The notes under the pieces are model-generated. The model was given only the letters and a program-made list of their open reading frames with translations, was not told where the DNA came from and made no database searches. 64,000 nucleotides of DNA from contig NZ_QJTI01000003.1 in NCBI RefSeq assembly GCF_003217325.1, positions 234,498 to 298,497 of the forward strand, written 5' to 3'. Position numbers and translations under genes: made by a program. The first letter of the stretch is position 1. Every line of letters begins with the position of its first letter. Positions 48,912-58,851 of the stretch are shown piece by piece. The stretch comes from Rhodopseudomonas faecalis. Lineage in GTDB: Bacteria > Pseudomonadota > Alphaproteobacteria > Rhizobiales > Xanthobacteraceae.

Positions 48912-49535
48912 ATGATGTCGAAATCCCAACCGCCAGACCCGGAGCACTCCGCCGAAGGCAGCTATCTGGACGGCCAGTTGCTGGTCGCAATGCCTGTGAT
49001 GGAGGACGAGCGCTTTGCGCGGTCGGTGATCTACGTATGCGCCCATTCGGCCGAAGGGGCGATGGGAATCATCGTCAATCGCCCGGCCGGCAGCATCAAC
49101 TTCCCGGAACTGCTGGTGCAACTCGAAATCATCGACAAGGCCGACCAGATCAAGCTGCCGGAAAACGCCGAGTCGATGCGGGTGCTGAAAGGCGGGCCGG
49201 TCGAGACCGGGCGTGGCTTCGTGCTGCATTCCAGTGACTTCTTCATCAAAGACGCCACTTTGCCGATCGACGATGGCATCTGTCTGACCGCGACCGTCGA
49301 TATTCTCAAGGCGATCGCCAAGGGCGCCGGACCGAAACGCGCCATTCTGGCGCTGGGCTACGCCGGCTGGGCGCCCGGTCAGCTCGAAAACGAGATTCAG
49401 GAAAACGGCTGGCTGCACTGCGCGGCCGATCCGGACCTGATCTTCGGCAGCGATGTTGAAGACAAATATACGCGCGCGCTGCACAAGATCGGCATCGAGC
49501 CCGGCATGCTGTCCAACGAAGCCGGCCACGCCTAA
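48912..49535 (+). CDS. YqgE/AlgH family protein
   Basis: 207 residues with the family's blocks [67 protein letters not shown] and [17 protein letters not shown] (each quoted in part). The protein is cytoplasmic in most species and its biochemical role is unsettled. The gene is complete and alone on its strand, followed by a perfect hairpin that probably ends the transcript. Confidence 0.93.
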   Translation: MMSKSQPPDPEHSAEGSYLDGQLLVAMPVMEDERFARSVIYVCAHSAEGAMGIIVNRPAGSINFPELLVQLEIIDKADQIKLPENAESMRVLKGGPVETGRGFVLHSSDFFIKDATLPIDDGICLTATVDILKAIAKGAGPKRAILALGYAGWAPGQLENEIQENGWLHCAADPDLIFGSDVEDKYTRALHKIGIEPGMLSNEAGHA

Positions 49536-49539
49536 AACA

Positions 49540-49570
49540 GTCTCGGTTCTGATGGCGTCAGAACCGAGAC
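49540..49570 (+). terminator. Perfect 13-bp hairpin after yqgE (family D hairpin)
   Basis: GTCTCGGTTCTGA-TGGCG-TCAGAACCGAGAC, five bases past the yqgE stop. The following bases TCCAAAAAC are A-rich, giving a T-tract on the minus strand, so it may also end the convergent EAL gene. It shares the CGGTTCTGA stem with repeat family D. Confidence 0.6.
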
Positions 49571-49589
49571 TCCAAAAACACCAGCTTGA

Positions 49590-52466
49590 TCAGCTTGCGG
49601 CTTCAAGCCGCGTTTCGGTGAGCAGCCGCATCGCCGCGTCGGCATCCATCGGTTCGCCGAACGCAAAGCCCTGCGCGTATTCGCAGCCGAGCTGATACAG
49701 CTCCACCGCATCGGAATCGGTCTCCGCGCCTTCCGCCACCACATCCATGCCGAGGTCGTGCGCCAGCGCGACGATCGACTTCAGGATCACCGGGCGGGTG
49801 CCGCGGCTGGTGGTACGTACGAACGACTGATCGATCTTGATGGTGTCGAACGGGAAGCGCTGCAGATAGGACAGCGACGAGTGCCCGGTGCCGAAATCAT
49901 CGAGCGACAGCCCGGTGCCGAGCTCCTTGATCCGCTGCAGCATCTGCGCGGCGTGCTCCGGATTCTCCATCACCAGCGACTCGGTGAGTTCAAGCTTGAG
50001 CGTGCCGCGGGCCACCGACCAGCGCGACAGCACCGAGCGGATGTCGTGCAATAGATCGTGGCGCAGCAATTGCCGCGACGACACATTGACGCTGGCGAAG
50101 ATCGGATCGCGCGCCCGCATCGCGCGCTGCCAGGTCGAAAGCTGCTTGGCGGTCTGATCGAGCACGAAGGTGCCGAGATCGATGATCAGCCCGGTTTCCT
50201 CGGCGATCGAAATGAACTCGCTCGGCGACATCCGGCCGAGCTTGGGATGATCCCAGCGCGCCAGTGCCTCGAAGCCCGCCACCGCGCGATCCTCCAGCCG
50301 CACGATCGGCTGATACAGGATCGCCAGTTCCTGCCGTTCGATCGCCCGGCGCAGTTCAGACTCCAGCGTCAGCCGGTCGGTCTTGCGCGCGCGCATCGCC
50401 GGTTTGTAGACGTCGATTCGGTCGCCGCCGATCCGCTTGGAGTGATACATCGCCAGCTCGGCGTCCTTGATGATCTCATCAGTGAGCTGGGTCTGCGGAT
50501 CGGCCAGAGCCAGGCCAATCGACGCGGTCAGGAAGATTTCGCGCTCGTTGAACGCGATCGGCGCACGGATGGTCTTGCGGATCGTTTCGGCAAACGCGGT
50601 GATGCGCGCCGAATCCTGCTCGGACAACAGGATCAGGCCGAACTGATCGCCGGCGAGCCGCGCCAGCGTATCCTGCGGCTTGAGAATCCGGGTCAGCCGC
50701 CGCGCCAGCGTCAGCAGAATGGAATCGCCGACCGCGATGCCGACGGAATCATTGACCTGCTTGAAGCGGTCGAGATCGATCACCATCACCGTCGGCCGCA
50801 GGTTCGGCATGGTCTTGGCGAAGGTCGCGACCGCGTTGAGACGATCGAGGAACAGTTTGCGGTTCGGCAGCCCGGTGAGATTGTCATGCACCGAGTCGTG
50901 CAGCATCCGTTCTTCGGCGTTCTTGAACTCGGTGACGTCGGTCAGCGTGCCAACCACCCGCGCCACTTCGCCGTCCGAGCCGACCACCGGGCGCGCCTTG
51001 AGCGCAAACCACATGAAATGGCCATCCGGCGTGCGCAGCCGAAAATCCTGGGTCAGCCGGCCGCGACGCTGATCGAGCACCGAGTCGAGCGCCGCCCGGA
51101 AACGGTCCTGATCGAGTGGATGCAGCACTTCCAGCCATTTTGCGGCGGTGCCTTCCAGCGTGCCGCGTTTCAGCCCGAGCAGCGTCTCGGTCTCCGGGCT
51201 GGTGAACACCTTGTCGGCGGCGACGTCCCAATCCCAGATCAGATCGCCCGATCCGGTCAGCGCCAGCGCGCGCCGTTCGACGTCGGACACCACGCCGGTC
51301 GGCGCGCCGCCGCCGGCAAAGGCGTGCTGCATCACGGTGAAGCCGATCAGCATCACGATCAGCACCAGGCCGCCGAGCAGCGCCGGGCCGACGATGTCGT
51401 TGGTAACGCTGCCCGCCACCGTCATGCCGGCCGCGATCACCCACACCACCAGCAGGAACCAGGTCGGGATCAGCAGCACGGCGCGGTCGAAGCCATGGGT
51501 CGCCAGATAGAGGATCAGCGCAAAGCCGGCGACCGAGATCAGCACCAGCGACATGCGCGCGATGCCGGACGCCACCGCGGGGTCGAACAACGCCAGCGCC
51601 ACCAGCGAGCCGAGGAAGATCAACCAGCCCAGCGTGATGTGCGCGTAGCGGACGTGCCAGCGATTGAGATTGAGATAGGCGAACAGAAACACCAGCAGCG
51701 TCGCCGCCAGGATCGCTTCGCCGGAGGCGCGCCACACGCGCTCGGCGCCGGACGACATATCCAGCACCTTGCCCCAGAAGCCGAAATCGACGCCGATATA
51801 GACCAGCACCGCCCAGGCCAGCGCGGCGGCGGCCGGAAACATGATGCTGCCCTTGACCACGAACAGAATGGTCAGCACCAGCGCCAGCAGGCCGGAAATG
51901 CCGATCACGATGCCTTGGTACAGCGTGAACGAGTTGACCTTGTCCTTGTAGGCTTCCGGCTCCCACAGATAGAGCTGCGGCAGCTTGTCGGTGCGCAGTT
52001 CGGCCACGAAGGTCACCACCGAACCGGGGTCGAGCGTGATGCGAAACACGTCGGCGGTCGGGCTGTCCTGCCGCTCCGGCCGGTCGCCGCTCGACGGCGT
52101 GATCACCGCGATACGTGACAAACCGAGGTCGGGCCAGAACAGGCCGGACGACACGATGCGATAATGCGGCGCGACGATCAGGCGGTCGAGCTGATCATCG
52201 GTGTTGTTGGCGAGCGCGAACACCACCCAGTTCTGACCGCCTTCGCGCGCGCGCACTTCGACGCGCCGGACAATGCCGTCATTGCCGGGAGCGGTCGACA
52301 CCTGAATGCGGTCGCCATCGCTGCGCTGATGTTCAAGGACGGCGGTGAGGTCAATGGCCGGCGCATCGCTCCGGACGCTGACCGCGTCGACCGCATAAGC
52401 CGGCGCACCGGCCGCAGCTATCATGAGGCCCAACGCCAGCAGCGCCAGGCACCTGATCAGACGCAA
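49590..52466 (-). CDS. Membrane PAS-GGDEF-EAL protein, likely c-di-GMP phosphodiesterase
   Basis: 958 residues. A signal peptide (1-25) and a periplasmic domain of about 150 residues are followed by 7-8 membrane spans (about 185-395). A PAS domain (about 400-520) precedes the GGDEF-like domain (535-695), in which the active-site motif reads AGDQF instead of GGDEF, so cyclase activity is unlikely. The EAL domain (705-945) is intact: GFEALARWDHP, LELTESLVME, DDFGTGHSSLSYL and FDTIKIDQSFV. The expected product is breakdown of cyclic di-GMP, possibly modulated by GTP binding to the degenerate domain. The signal is unknown. Confidence 0.92.
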   Translation of the reverse strand: MRLIRCLALLALGLMIAAAGAPAYAVDAVSVRSDAPAIDLTAVLEHQRSDGDRIQVSTAPGNDGIVRRVEVRAREGGQNWVVFALANNTDDQLDRLIVAPHYRIVSSGLFWPDLGLSRIAVITPSSGDRPERQDSPTADVFRITLDPGSVVTFVAELRTDKLPQLYLWEPEAYKDKVNSFTLYQGIVIGISGLLALVLTILFVVKGSIMFPAAAALAWAVLVYIGVDFGFWGKVLDMSSGAERVWRASGEAILAATLLVFLFAYLNLNRWHVRYAHITLGWLIFLGSLVALALFDPAVASGIARMSLVLISVAGFALILYLATHGFDRAVLLIPTWFLLVVWVIAAGMTVAGSVTNDIVGPALLGGLVLIVMLIGFTVMQHAFAGGGAPTGVVSDVERRALALTGSGDLIWDWDVAADKVFTSPETETLLGLKRGTLEGTAAKWLEVLHPLDQDRFRAALDSVLDQRRGRLTQDFRLRTPDGHFMWFALKARPVVGSDGEVARVVGTLTDVTEFKNAEERMLHDSVHDNLTGLPNRKLFLDRLNAVATFAKTMPNLRPTVMVIDLDRFKQVNDSVGIAVGDSILLTLARRLTRILKPQDTLARLAGDQFGLILLSEQDSARITAFAETIRKTIRAPIAFNEREIFLTASIGLALADPQTQLTDEIIKDAELAMYHSKRIGGDRIDVYKPAMRARKTDRLTLESELRRAIERQELAILYQPIVRLEDRAVAGFEALARWDHPKLGRMSPSEFISIAEETGLIIDLGTFVLDQTAKQLSTWQRAMRARDPIFASVNVSSRQLLRHDLLHDIRSVLSRWSVARGTLKLELTESLVMENPEHAAQMLQRIKELGTGLSLDDFGTGHSSLSYLQRFPFDTIKIDQSFVRTTSRGTRPVILKSIVALAHDLGMDVVAEGAETDSDAVELYQLGCEYAQGFAFGEPMDADAAMRLLTETRLEAAS

Positions 52467-52650
52467 TGTCGGTTCTCCGCGTTAACGATTCATCGAACGT
52501 GTGGCGCCGGGATGATGACAGTACCACAATTTGCCCAGTTGCACGGACCGCGTCGCGCCATCCTATCCGCCCCGCACGTCCCTCGGACGAGGGCCGATAA
52601 ATGGCACGGATGATAACCAAATCAAAGGCTTTCCGGCCCGACGATGGTCG

Positions 52651-53649
52651 CTACCGGGTCAGCACAATTTTGCCAATATGTTGGCTGCTCTCCATCCGGC
52701 GGTGCGCCTCGACCGCCTCGTGCAACGGGAAAGTGCTGTCGATCACCGGCTTGATGCGGCCCTGCGCCAATAGCGGCAAAACCTTGGCTTCGATCGCCGC
52801 CACCATGGCGGCCTTCTCGGCATTGGTGCGCGGACGCAGCGTCGATCCGGTATGATGCAGCCGCTTAGTCATCAGCTTGGCGAAATTGACAGTGGCCTTG
52901 ATGCCGTCCAGCAGCGCGATCTGCACGATCCGTCCTTCGATCGCGGCGGCGTTGTAGTTGCGCTCGATGTAGTCGCCGCCCACCATGTCGAGGATCAGCT
53001 CGACGCCGCGCCCCCCGGTGAATTCCTTAACGACCGTGACGAAATCTTCGGTCTTGTAGTTAATGGCGCGGTCCGCGCCGAGCTTGAGGCAAGCCTCGGC
53101 CTTCTCGGCCGAACCGACCGTGACCACCACGCGCGCGCCAAACGCTTTGGCGAGCTGAATCGCCATGGTGCCGATCCCGGACGAGCCGCCATGCACCAGC
53201 AGCGTTTCGCCGGCTTGCAGCGCGCCGCGCTCGAACACGTTGTGCCACACCGTCATCAAGGTTTCCGGGGTCGCGCCGGCCTCGATCATGGAAAAGCCCG
53301 GCGGCACCGCCATCGCCTGCGCATCGGCCGCGATGCAATATTCGGCATAGCCGCCGCCAGCGACCAGCGACATCACCTGCGCGCCAACGGCATGACGGGT
53401 CGCGCCCTCGCCGACCGCCACCACTTCACCGGCGATCTCCAGCCCCGGCAGATCGCTGGCGCCGGGCGGCGGCGGATAATGACCGGAGCGTTGTGCCACA
53501 TCGGGACGGTTGACGCCCGCCGCCACCACTTTCACCAGTAGTTCCCCGGGCCCCGGCTGCGGCACCGGCCGGATCTCCGGCTGCAGTACCTCAGGTCCGC
53601 CGGGTCGGCTGATGCCGATCACGGACATTTGCGTGGGGATCGGTTCCAT
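52651..53649 (-). CDS. Zinc-type alcohol dehydrogenase-like quinone oxidoreductase
   Basis: 332 residues (ATG 53649; an internal ATG at 53628 is also possible). The medium-chain dehydrogenase fold shows VNRPDVAQRSGHYPPPPGASDLPGLEIAGEV (quoted in part, PGLEIAGEV) and the NADPH-binding block LLVHGGSSGIGTMAIQLAKAFGA. The catalytic zinc Cys/His pattern is absent, which places it with quinone oxidoreductases of the PIG3/QOR group. It reduces quinones or small enones. It is divergent from the DUF1192 gene across 101 bp. Confidence 0.93.
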   Translation of the reverse strand: MEPIPTQMSVIGISRPGGPEVLQPEIRPVPQPGPGELLVKVVAAGVNRPDVAQRSGHYPPPPGASDLPGLEIAGEVVAVGEGATRHAVGAQVMSLVAGGGYAEYCIAADAQAMAVPPGFSMIEAGATPETLMTVWHNVFERGALQAGETLLVHGGSSGIGTMAIQLAKAFGARVVVTVGSAEKAEACLKLGADRAINYKTEDFVTVVKEFTGGRGVELILDMVGGDYIERNYNAAAIEGRIVQIALLDGIKATVNFAKLMTKRLHHTGSTLRPRTNAEKAAMVAAIEAKVLPLLAQGRIKPVIDSTFPLHEAVEAHRRMESSQHIGKIVLTR

Positions 53650-53750
53650 GATTTGTCCTTGTAAAGCGAATGACGCAGGCGGGAATCCGGCTAGGATTAG
53701 ACAGCCGTGGTCGCGCTGGCAACCAACGGGGTCAATGCGGGAACAGGTCG

Positions 53751-53948
53751 ATGGCGAGCGAACCAGACGACAAGCCGAAGAAGAAGCTCATTCACGAAAT
53801 GGGACAGGATCTGTCGGCGCTCTCGGTCGAGGAACTAACCGAGCGCATCGCGCAATTGCAGGCTGAAATCGAGCGGCTGCAAACGGCGATGTCGATGAAG
53901 CGCGCCACCCGCGACGCCGCCGACCGGCTGTTCAAGACCGCGCGCTAG
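53751..53948 (+). CDS. Small coiled-coil protein, DUF1192
   Basis: 65 residues from ATG 53751. The frame extends upstream to 53670 but that part is not family-like. The sequence LIHEMGQDLSALSVEELTERIAQLQAEIERLQ (core SVEELTERIAQLQAEIERLQ) matches DUF1192, a short alpha-proteobacterial helical family that forms a coiled coil; function unknown. The charged N-terminus (DDKPKKK) and the C-terminal KRATRDAADRLFK complete it. Confidence 0.85.
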   Translation: MASEPDDKPKKKLIHEMGQDLSALSVEELTERIAQLQAEIERLQTAMSMKRATRDAADRLFKTAR

Positions 53949-54129
53949 CCACACCGATCACGACACCTTGATCAGCGCACGTTCCGCACCGCCGCAAAAG
54001 CTGTGCACGCTTAGCAGCGCGCTGTTTTTCGCCGGGAAATAACACCCGTGGCGCCGTGGGAATGGCAAACCAAATCTAAACAAAAACGCTCATTTACGCG
54101 GCGTTAAGCTTTCCGGCCTATTACTCGAC

Positions 54130-54226
54130 TGTCCAAGTTTTGGACGCTGAGTGGCTCCTGTCCACTCTGCTTTGACGCCTCCCTGTTATCAACTTCAAAG
54201 CCGCCGGCAACGGCGGCTCTTTTTTG
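54130..54226 (+). ncRNA. Candidate small RNA with three stem-loops and a strong terminator
   Basis: Within the 422-bp gene-free stretch between DUF1192 and rcdA. A TATTAC -10-like box is at 54119-54124. Then come GTCCAA-GTT-TTGGAC (54131-54145) and GAGTGG-CTCCTGT-CCACTC (54149-54167), whose loop exposes the anti-ribosome-site sequence CUCCU. A single-stranded GCCTCCCTG follows near 54177, and finally the terminator stem (54199-54218) with its U-run. The order of stems and exposed CCUCC segments resembles trans-acting alphaproteobacterial sRNAs. No reading frame or ribosome site fits. The 5' end is a guess; I cannot say whether it belongs to a described family. Confidence 0.5.
54199..54226 (+). 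terminator. Rho-independent terminator of the candidate sRNA
   Basis: AGCCGCCG-GCAA-CGGCGGCT, an 8-bp perfect stem with a GNRA loop, followed directly by CTTTTTT. It is 146 bp before the rcdA start, too far upstream to belong to rcdA and about 250 bp past the DUF1192 stop. Confidence 0.85.
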
Positions 54227-54371
54227 GGCGTCACGATTTAGCCATCAAGCCGACCTCGCATTAACCTTTGCGAAGGACGTTGCTGGACTCCGTTCCCGCC
54301 GCGCGCAATGATTTATTTATCATAAGCCGGCGCACAGAAGCCGGTAGCGTTAAGGGTTGCGTGAGGCGTTA

Positions 54372-54890
54372 ATGATGTCCGACCAATTGCAGGGCGAAGG
54401 TGCTCTCGTTCATTTCAGCGAGCATTTGACCAATTCGGCTGCCTTCGCCACGCTGTTCCGTGACGGCATGGACCTGGTCGAGGAGACCGCGGCCTATCTC
54501 GACGGCGCGGGGCGCGGCGAAGCTAAGGCGCTCGACCGCAGCGCCAGCCTCACTTACGCGACCGAAAGCATGCGCCTGACCACCCGGCTGATGCAGCTCG
54601 CCTCCTGGTTGCTGCTGCACCGCGCGGTCAAGGAAGGCGAGATGACGCTGAGCCAGGCCAATCGCGAAAAGACCAAGGTCAAGCTCAGCGCCGCCGACCC
54701 CGGCCCGGACGATGCGCTGGAAAAGCTTCCGGAACAGCTTCAGGACCTGATCTCGCGCTCGATGAACCTGCAGGAGAAGGTGCGGCGGCTGGATGGCACC
54801 ATCCACGGCGCCGCCACCATGGAACGCGCGCCGATCGGCAATCCGCTGGTGCCGCATCTCAACCGGCTGAAGGCGGCGTTCGAGCGCTGA
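54372..54890 (+). CDS. rcdA: RcdA-like protein (DUF1465), regulator of CtrA degradation
   Basis: 172 residues from ATG 54372 (a second ATG follows at 54375). DUF1465 covers most of the protein: NSAAFATLFRDGMDLVEETAAYLDG, RLTTRLMQLASWLLLHRAV and MNLQEKVRRLDG (quoted in part). In Caulobacter, RcdA is an adaptor that helps ClpXP degrade CtrA during the cell cycle; the same role is inferred here from family membership. A TTAA-rich stretch precedes the start (about 54350-54371), but I see no convincing CtrA site. It is convergent with rpmE. Confidence 0.88.
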   Translation: MMSDQLQGEGALVHFSEHLTNSAAFATLFRDGMDLVEETAAYLDGAGRGEAKALDRSASLTYATESMRLTTRLMQLASWLLLHRAVKEGEMTLSQANREKTKVKLSAADPGPDDALEKLPEQLQDLISRSMNLQEKVRRLDGTIHGAATMERAPIGNPLVPHLNRLKAAFER

Positions 54891-54964
54891 CCTGCGGCGG
54901 CAGATGGCGCGGCGCGCGCGGCACCCTGCCCTGCTAAAAATCACATTTCAGAACAGCGACTTAA

Positions 54965-54997
54965 CGTCATGGCCGGGCTCTGTCCCGGCTATTCGCG
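54965..54997. repeat. Partial family C repeat
   Basis: CGTCATGGCCGGGCTCTGTC, then CCGGCTATTCGCG. The left arm only, as at 6361 and 39706. Confidence 0.6.
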
Positions 54998-55083
54998 TTG
55001 GGAGCGCTCGGCATGCAGGCATCATGGCGATCGACGCTGGCCGGCCGCGAATTGTTGCAGCCCGCGCGGAGCGGCGCCGAAAC

Positions 55084-55116
55084 ACAAAAAACGCCCCGAT
55101 CGGATCGATCGGGGCG
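55084..55116 (-). terminator. Rho-independent terminator of rpmE
   Basis: A perfect 11-bp stem (55092-55102 with 55106-55116) with a 3-base loop, followed on the minus strand by TTTTTTGTG. It lies 36 bp past the rpmE stop. Confidence 0.9.
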
Positions 55117-55151
55117 CGTTTTCGTCCGCCGGGCGTTGCCCGCGAATGAAC

Positions 55152-55373
55152 TTACTTGAGGAAGCCCGAGAACTTCTTCTGGAACCGCGAGACGCGGCCA
55201 CCGCGGTCCAGCACCTGCTGCTGGCCGCCGGTCCAGGCCGGATGCGACTTCGGGTCGATGTCGAGGTTCATCTTGTCACCCTCCTTGCCCCAGGTGGAGC
55301 GGGTGACGTATTCGGTGCCATCGGTCATGACCACCGTGATGTTGTGATAATCGGGATGAATTTCGGCTTTCAT
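55152..55373 (-). CDS. rpmE: 50S ribosomal protein L31 (bL31), cysteine-free type
   Basis: 73 residues from ATG 55373 (GAGGAT upstream); the longer frame to 55535 overlaps the ABC transporter region. The bL31 sequence [20 protein letters not shown]...STWGKEGD...[21 protein letters not shown] is complete. It lacks the zinc-binding cysteines of the C+ form, as is usual in this group. A strong terminator follows. It is divergent from the ABC exporter gene. Confidence 0.96.
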   Translation of the reverse strand: MKAEIHPDYHNITVVMTDGTEYVTRSTWGKEGDKMNLDIDPKSHPAWTGGQQQVLDRGGRVSRFQKKFSGFLK

Positions 55374-55540
55374 GACAAATCCTCGGGCGCTCTGGCGCCG
55401 GCCGGTCGATTGGCTATTGGGGACGAATTCCGAGGCTCTATATCCCAGCCCCAGTGTCAAGACAAGATATCCTCCGGATTTGCCAGCGGACGCATCGCAG
55501 CCTATTGGAAACACTCCAAAATGAAACAGCGGCACAGCCT

Positions 55541-57448
<1,908 letters not shown>

Positions 57449-57452
57449 CCCC

Positions 57453-57920
57453 TTAGACCGAGGCGGCCGGTGTCCCCGGCCGCCACAGCAGGTTCAGGAT
57501 CAGCCGTCCCGAGGCATTGAACTCCTCGCCGGTCTTTGCAAAGCCGTTGCGCTGATAGAAGCGGATCGCGCGGTGATTGTCGGCATTGACCTTGAGCGCC
57601 ACGCCTTGCGGTGACCGGCGCTTGGCCTCATCGACCAGCGCGGCGGCGAGGCCCGAGCCCCATTCCGCCGGCGCCACCACCAGCTGGTCGAGATAGCCGC
57701 TGCCATCAATGGTGACAAAGCCGAGCAGCGCCTCGCCGCGGACCGCGACGATGATCGCGGCATTTGGCACCAACTCGCTGCGCCAGCGCTCGCGCCACCA
57801 ATCGAGCCGTGCCGTAAAATTGATCGACGGATACGCAAGCTGCCAGGTGTCATGCCACAGCGCGATCGCGGCCTGTTCGTCGGCGGCGTCATAGGGGCGG
57901 AGCGTGAAGGCGGCGCTCAT
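57453..57920 (-). CDS. GNAT-family N-acetyltransferase
   Basis: 155 residues. The acetyl-CoA-binding core runs from GEALLGFVTIDGSGYLDQLVVAPAEWGSGLAAALVDEAKRRS (quoted in part, LVVAPAEWGSGLAAALVDEA, which is motif A with its Q/R-x-x-G-x-G/A variant) to VNADNHRAIRFYQRNGFAKTGE (motif B, RFYQRNGF). The acceptor substrate cannot be told. It ends four bases from the end of the convergent ABC exporter gene. Confidence 0.92.
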   Translation of the reverse strand: MSAAFTLRPYDAADEQAAIALWHDTWQLAYPSINFTARLDWWRERWRSELVPNAAIIVAVRGEALLGFVTIDGSGYLDQLVVAPAEWGSGLAAALVDEAKRRSPQGVALKVNADNHRAIRFYQRNGFAKTGEEFNASGRLILNLLWRPGTPAASV

Positions 57921-58050
57921 CTGGTGTCCTTGATTCCCACTCTGACCATCAACCGCTTATCGCACAGCTGGCGGCGGCGGCGCACGCGCTGAAACCAGCC
58001 GCGGGAACCAGACGTATCTGGTCGGTGTTGAGAACCGTGGGCGGTGACCA

Positions 58051-58851
58051 ATGACATATCTCGCAGCTTTGCTGCTGATTGCGGCGGCGCTGTGCGCGCT
58101 GATGGCGGGTGCCTGGGTGGTGCAGCAGCGCACCGGCAATTCCGGCTGGGTCGATACCATCTGGACCTTTTCGGTCGGCACGGTCGGCGCGGTCGCGGCG
58201 CTCTGGCCGCTCGGCGATGATGCCCCCCATGCCCGGCAATGGCTGGTGGCTGTGCTGGCTTTGACCTGGGCGCTGCGGCTCGGCATGCACATCGCCCAGC
58301 GCAGCAAGGTCGCTGGCGATGACCCGCGCTACGCCGCCTATGCGCAGCAATGGGGCGCCGACGCGCCGCGGCGCATGTTCATCTTTCTGCAACAGCAGGC
58401 GCTCGGCAGCATTCCGCTGGTGTTCGCGATTTTCGTCGCCGCGCAGTTTCCGTCCGCAGAGCTGCGCTGGCAGGACATCGCCGGCTTTGCGATACTGGCG
58501 ATCGGCATCGCCGGCGAGGCGATTGCGGATCGGCAATTGCGCCAGTTCCGCAGCGATCCGGCCAATCGCGGCCAGGTGTGCGATAGCGGGCTGTGGCGCT
58601 GGTCGCGGCACCCGAACTACTTCTTTGAATGGTTCGGCTGGCTCGCTTATCCGATGATCGCGCTGTCGCTCAGCTATCCCTGGGGATGGGCGACGCTGCT
58701 GGCACCGCTGTTCATGTATTGGATTTTGGTGCACGTCACCGGCGTGCCGCCGCTGGAACAGCAGATGCTAAGCTCGCGCGGCGAGCGCTACCGCGCCTAT
58801 CAGGCCCGCACCAGCGTGTTCTTTCCCTGGCCGCCGAGGTCTGACGCATGA
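58051..58851 (+). CDS. DUF1295 membrane protein (steroid 5-alpha-reductase-like)
   Basis: 266 residues with about six membrane spans. The family signature is the C-terminal RQFRSDPANRGQVCDSGLWRWSRHPNYFFEW (quoted in part, GLWRWSRHPNYFFEWFGWL), typical of DUF1295, a branch of the 3-oxo-5-alpha-steroid dehydrogenase/ICMT-like membrane enzymes. Its last codons overlap the next gene's ATG (ATGA), so it is translationally coupled to a CFA-synthase-like methyltransferase. A role in modifying membrane fatty acids is an inference from that coupling. Confidence 0.9.
   Translation: MTYLAALLLIAAALCALMAGAWVVQQRTGNSGWVDTIWTFSVGTVGAVAALWPLGDDAPHARQWLVAVLALTWALRLGMHIAQRSKVAGDDPRYAAYAQQWGADAPRRMFIFLQQQALGSIPLVFAIFVAAQFPSAELRWQDIAGFAILAIGIAGEAIADRQLRQFRSDPANRGQVCDSGLWRWSRHPNYFFEWFGWLAYPMIALSLSYPWGWATLLAPLFMYWILVHVTGVPPLEQQMLSSRGERYRAYQARTSVFFPWPPRSDA

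Noticed and set aside
50058..52118. A 686-residue plus-strand frame opposite the EAL gene
   Set aside because: Gln/His/Arg-rich antisense shadow without motifs.
54340..54372. CtrA binding site (TTAA-N7-TTAA) before rcdA
   Set aside because: Two TTAA sequences are present, but their spacing is about 15 bp, not 7.
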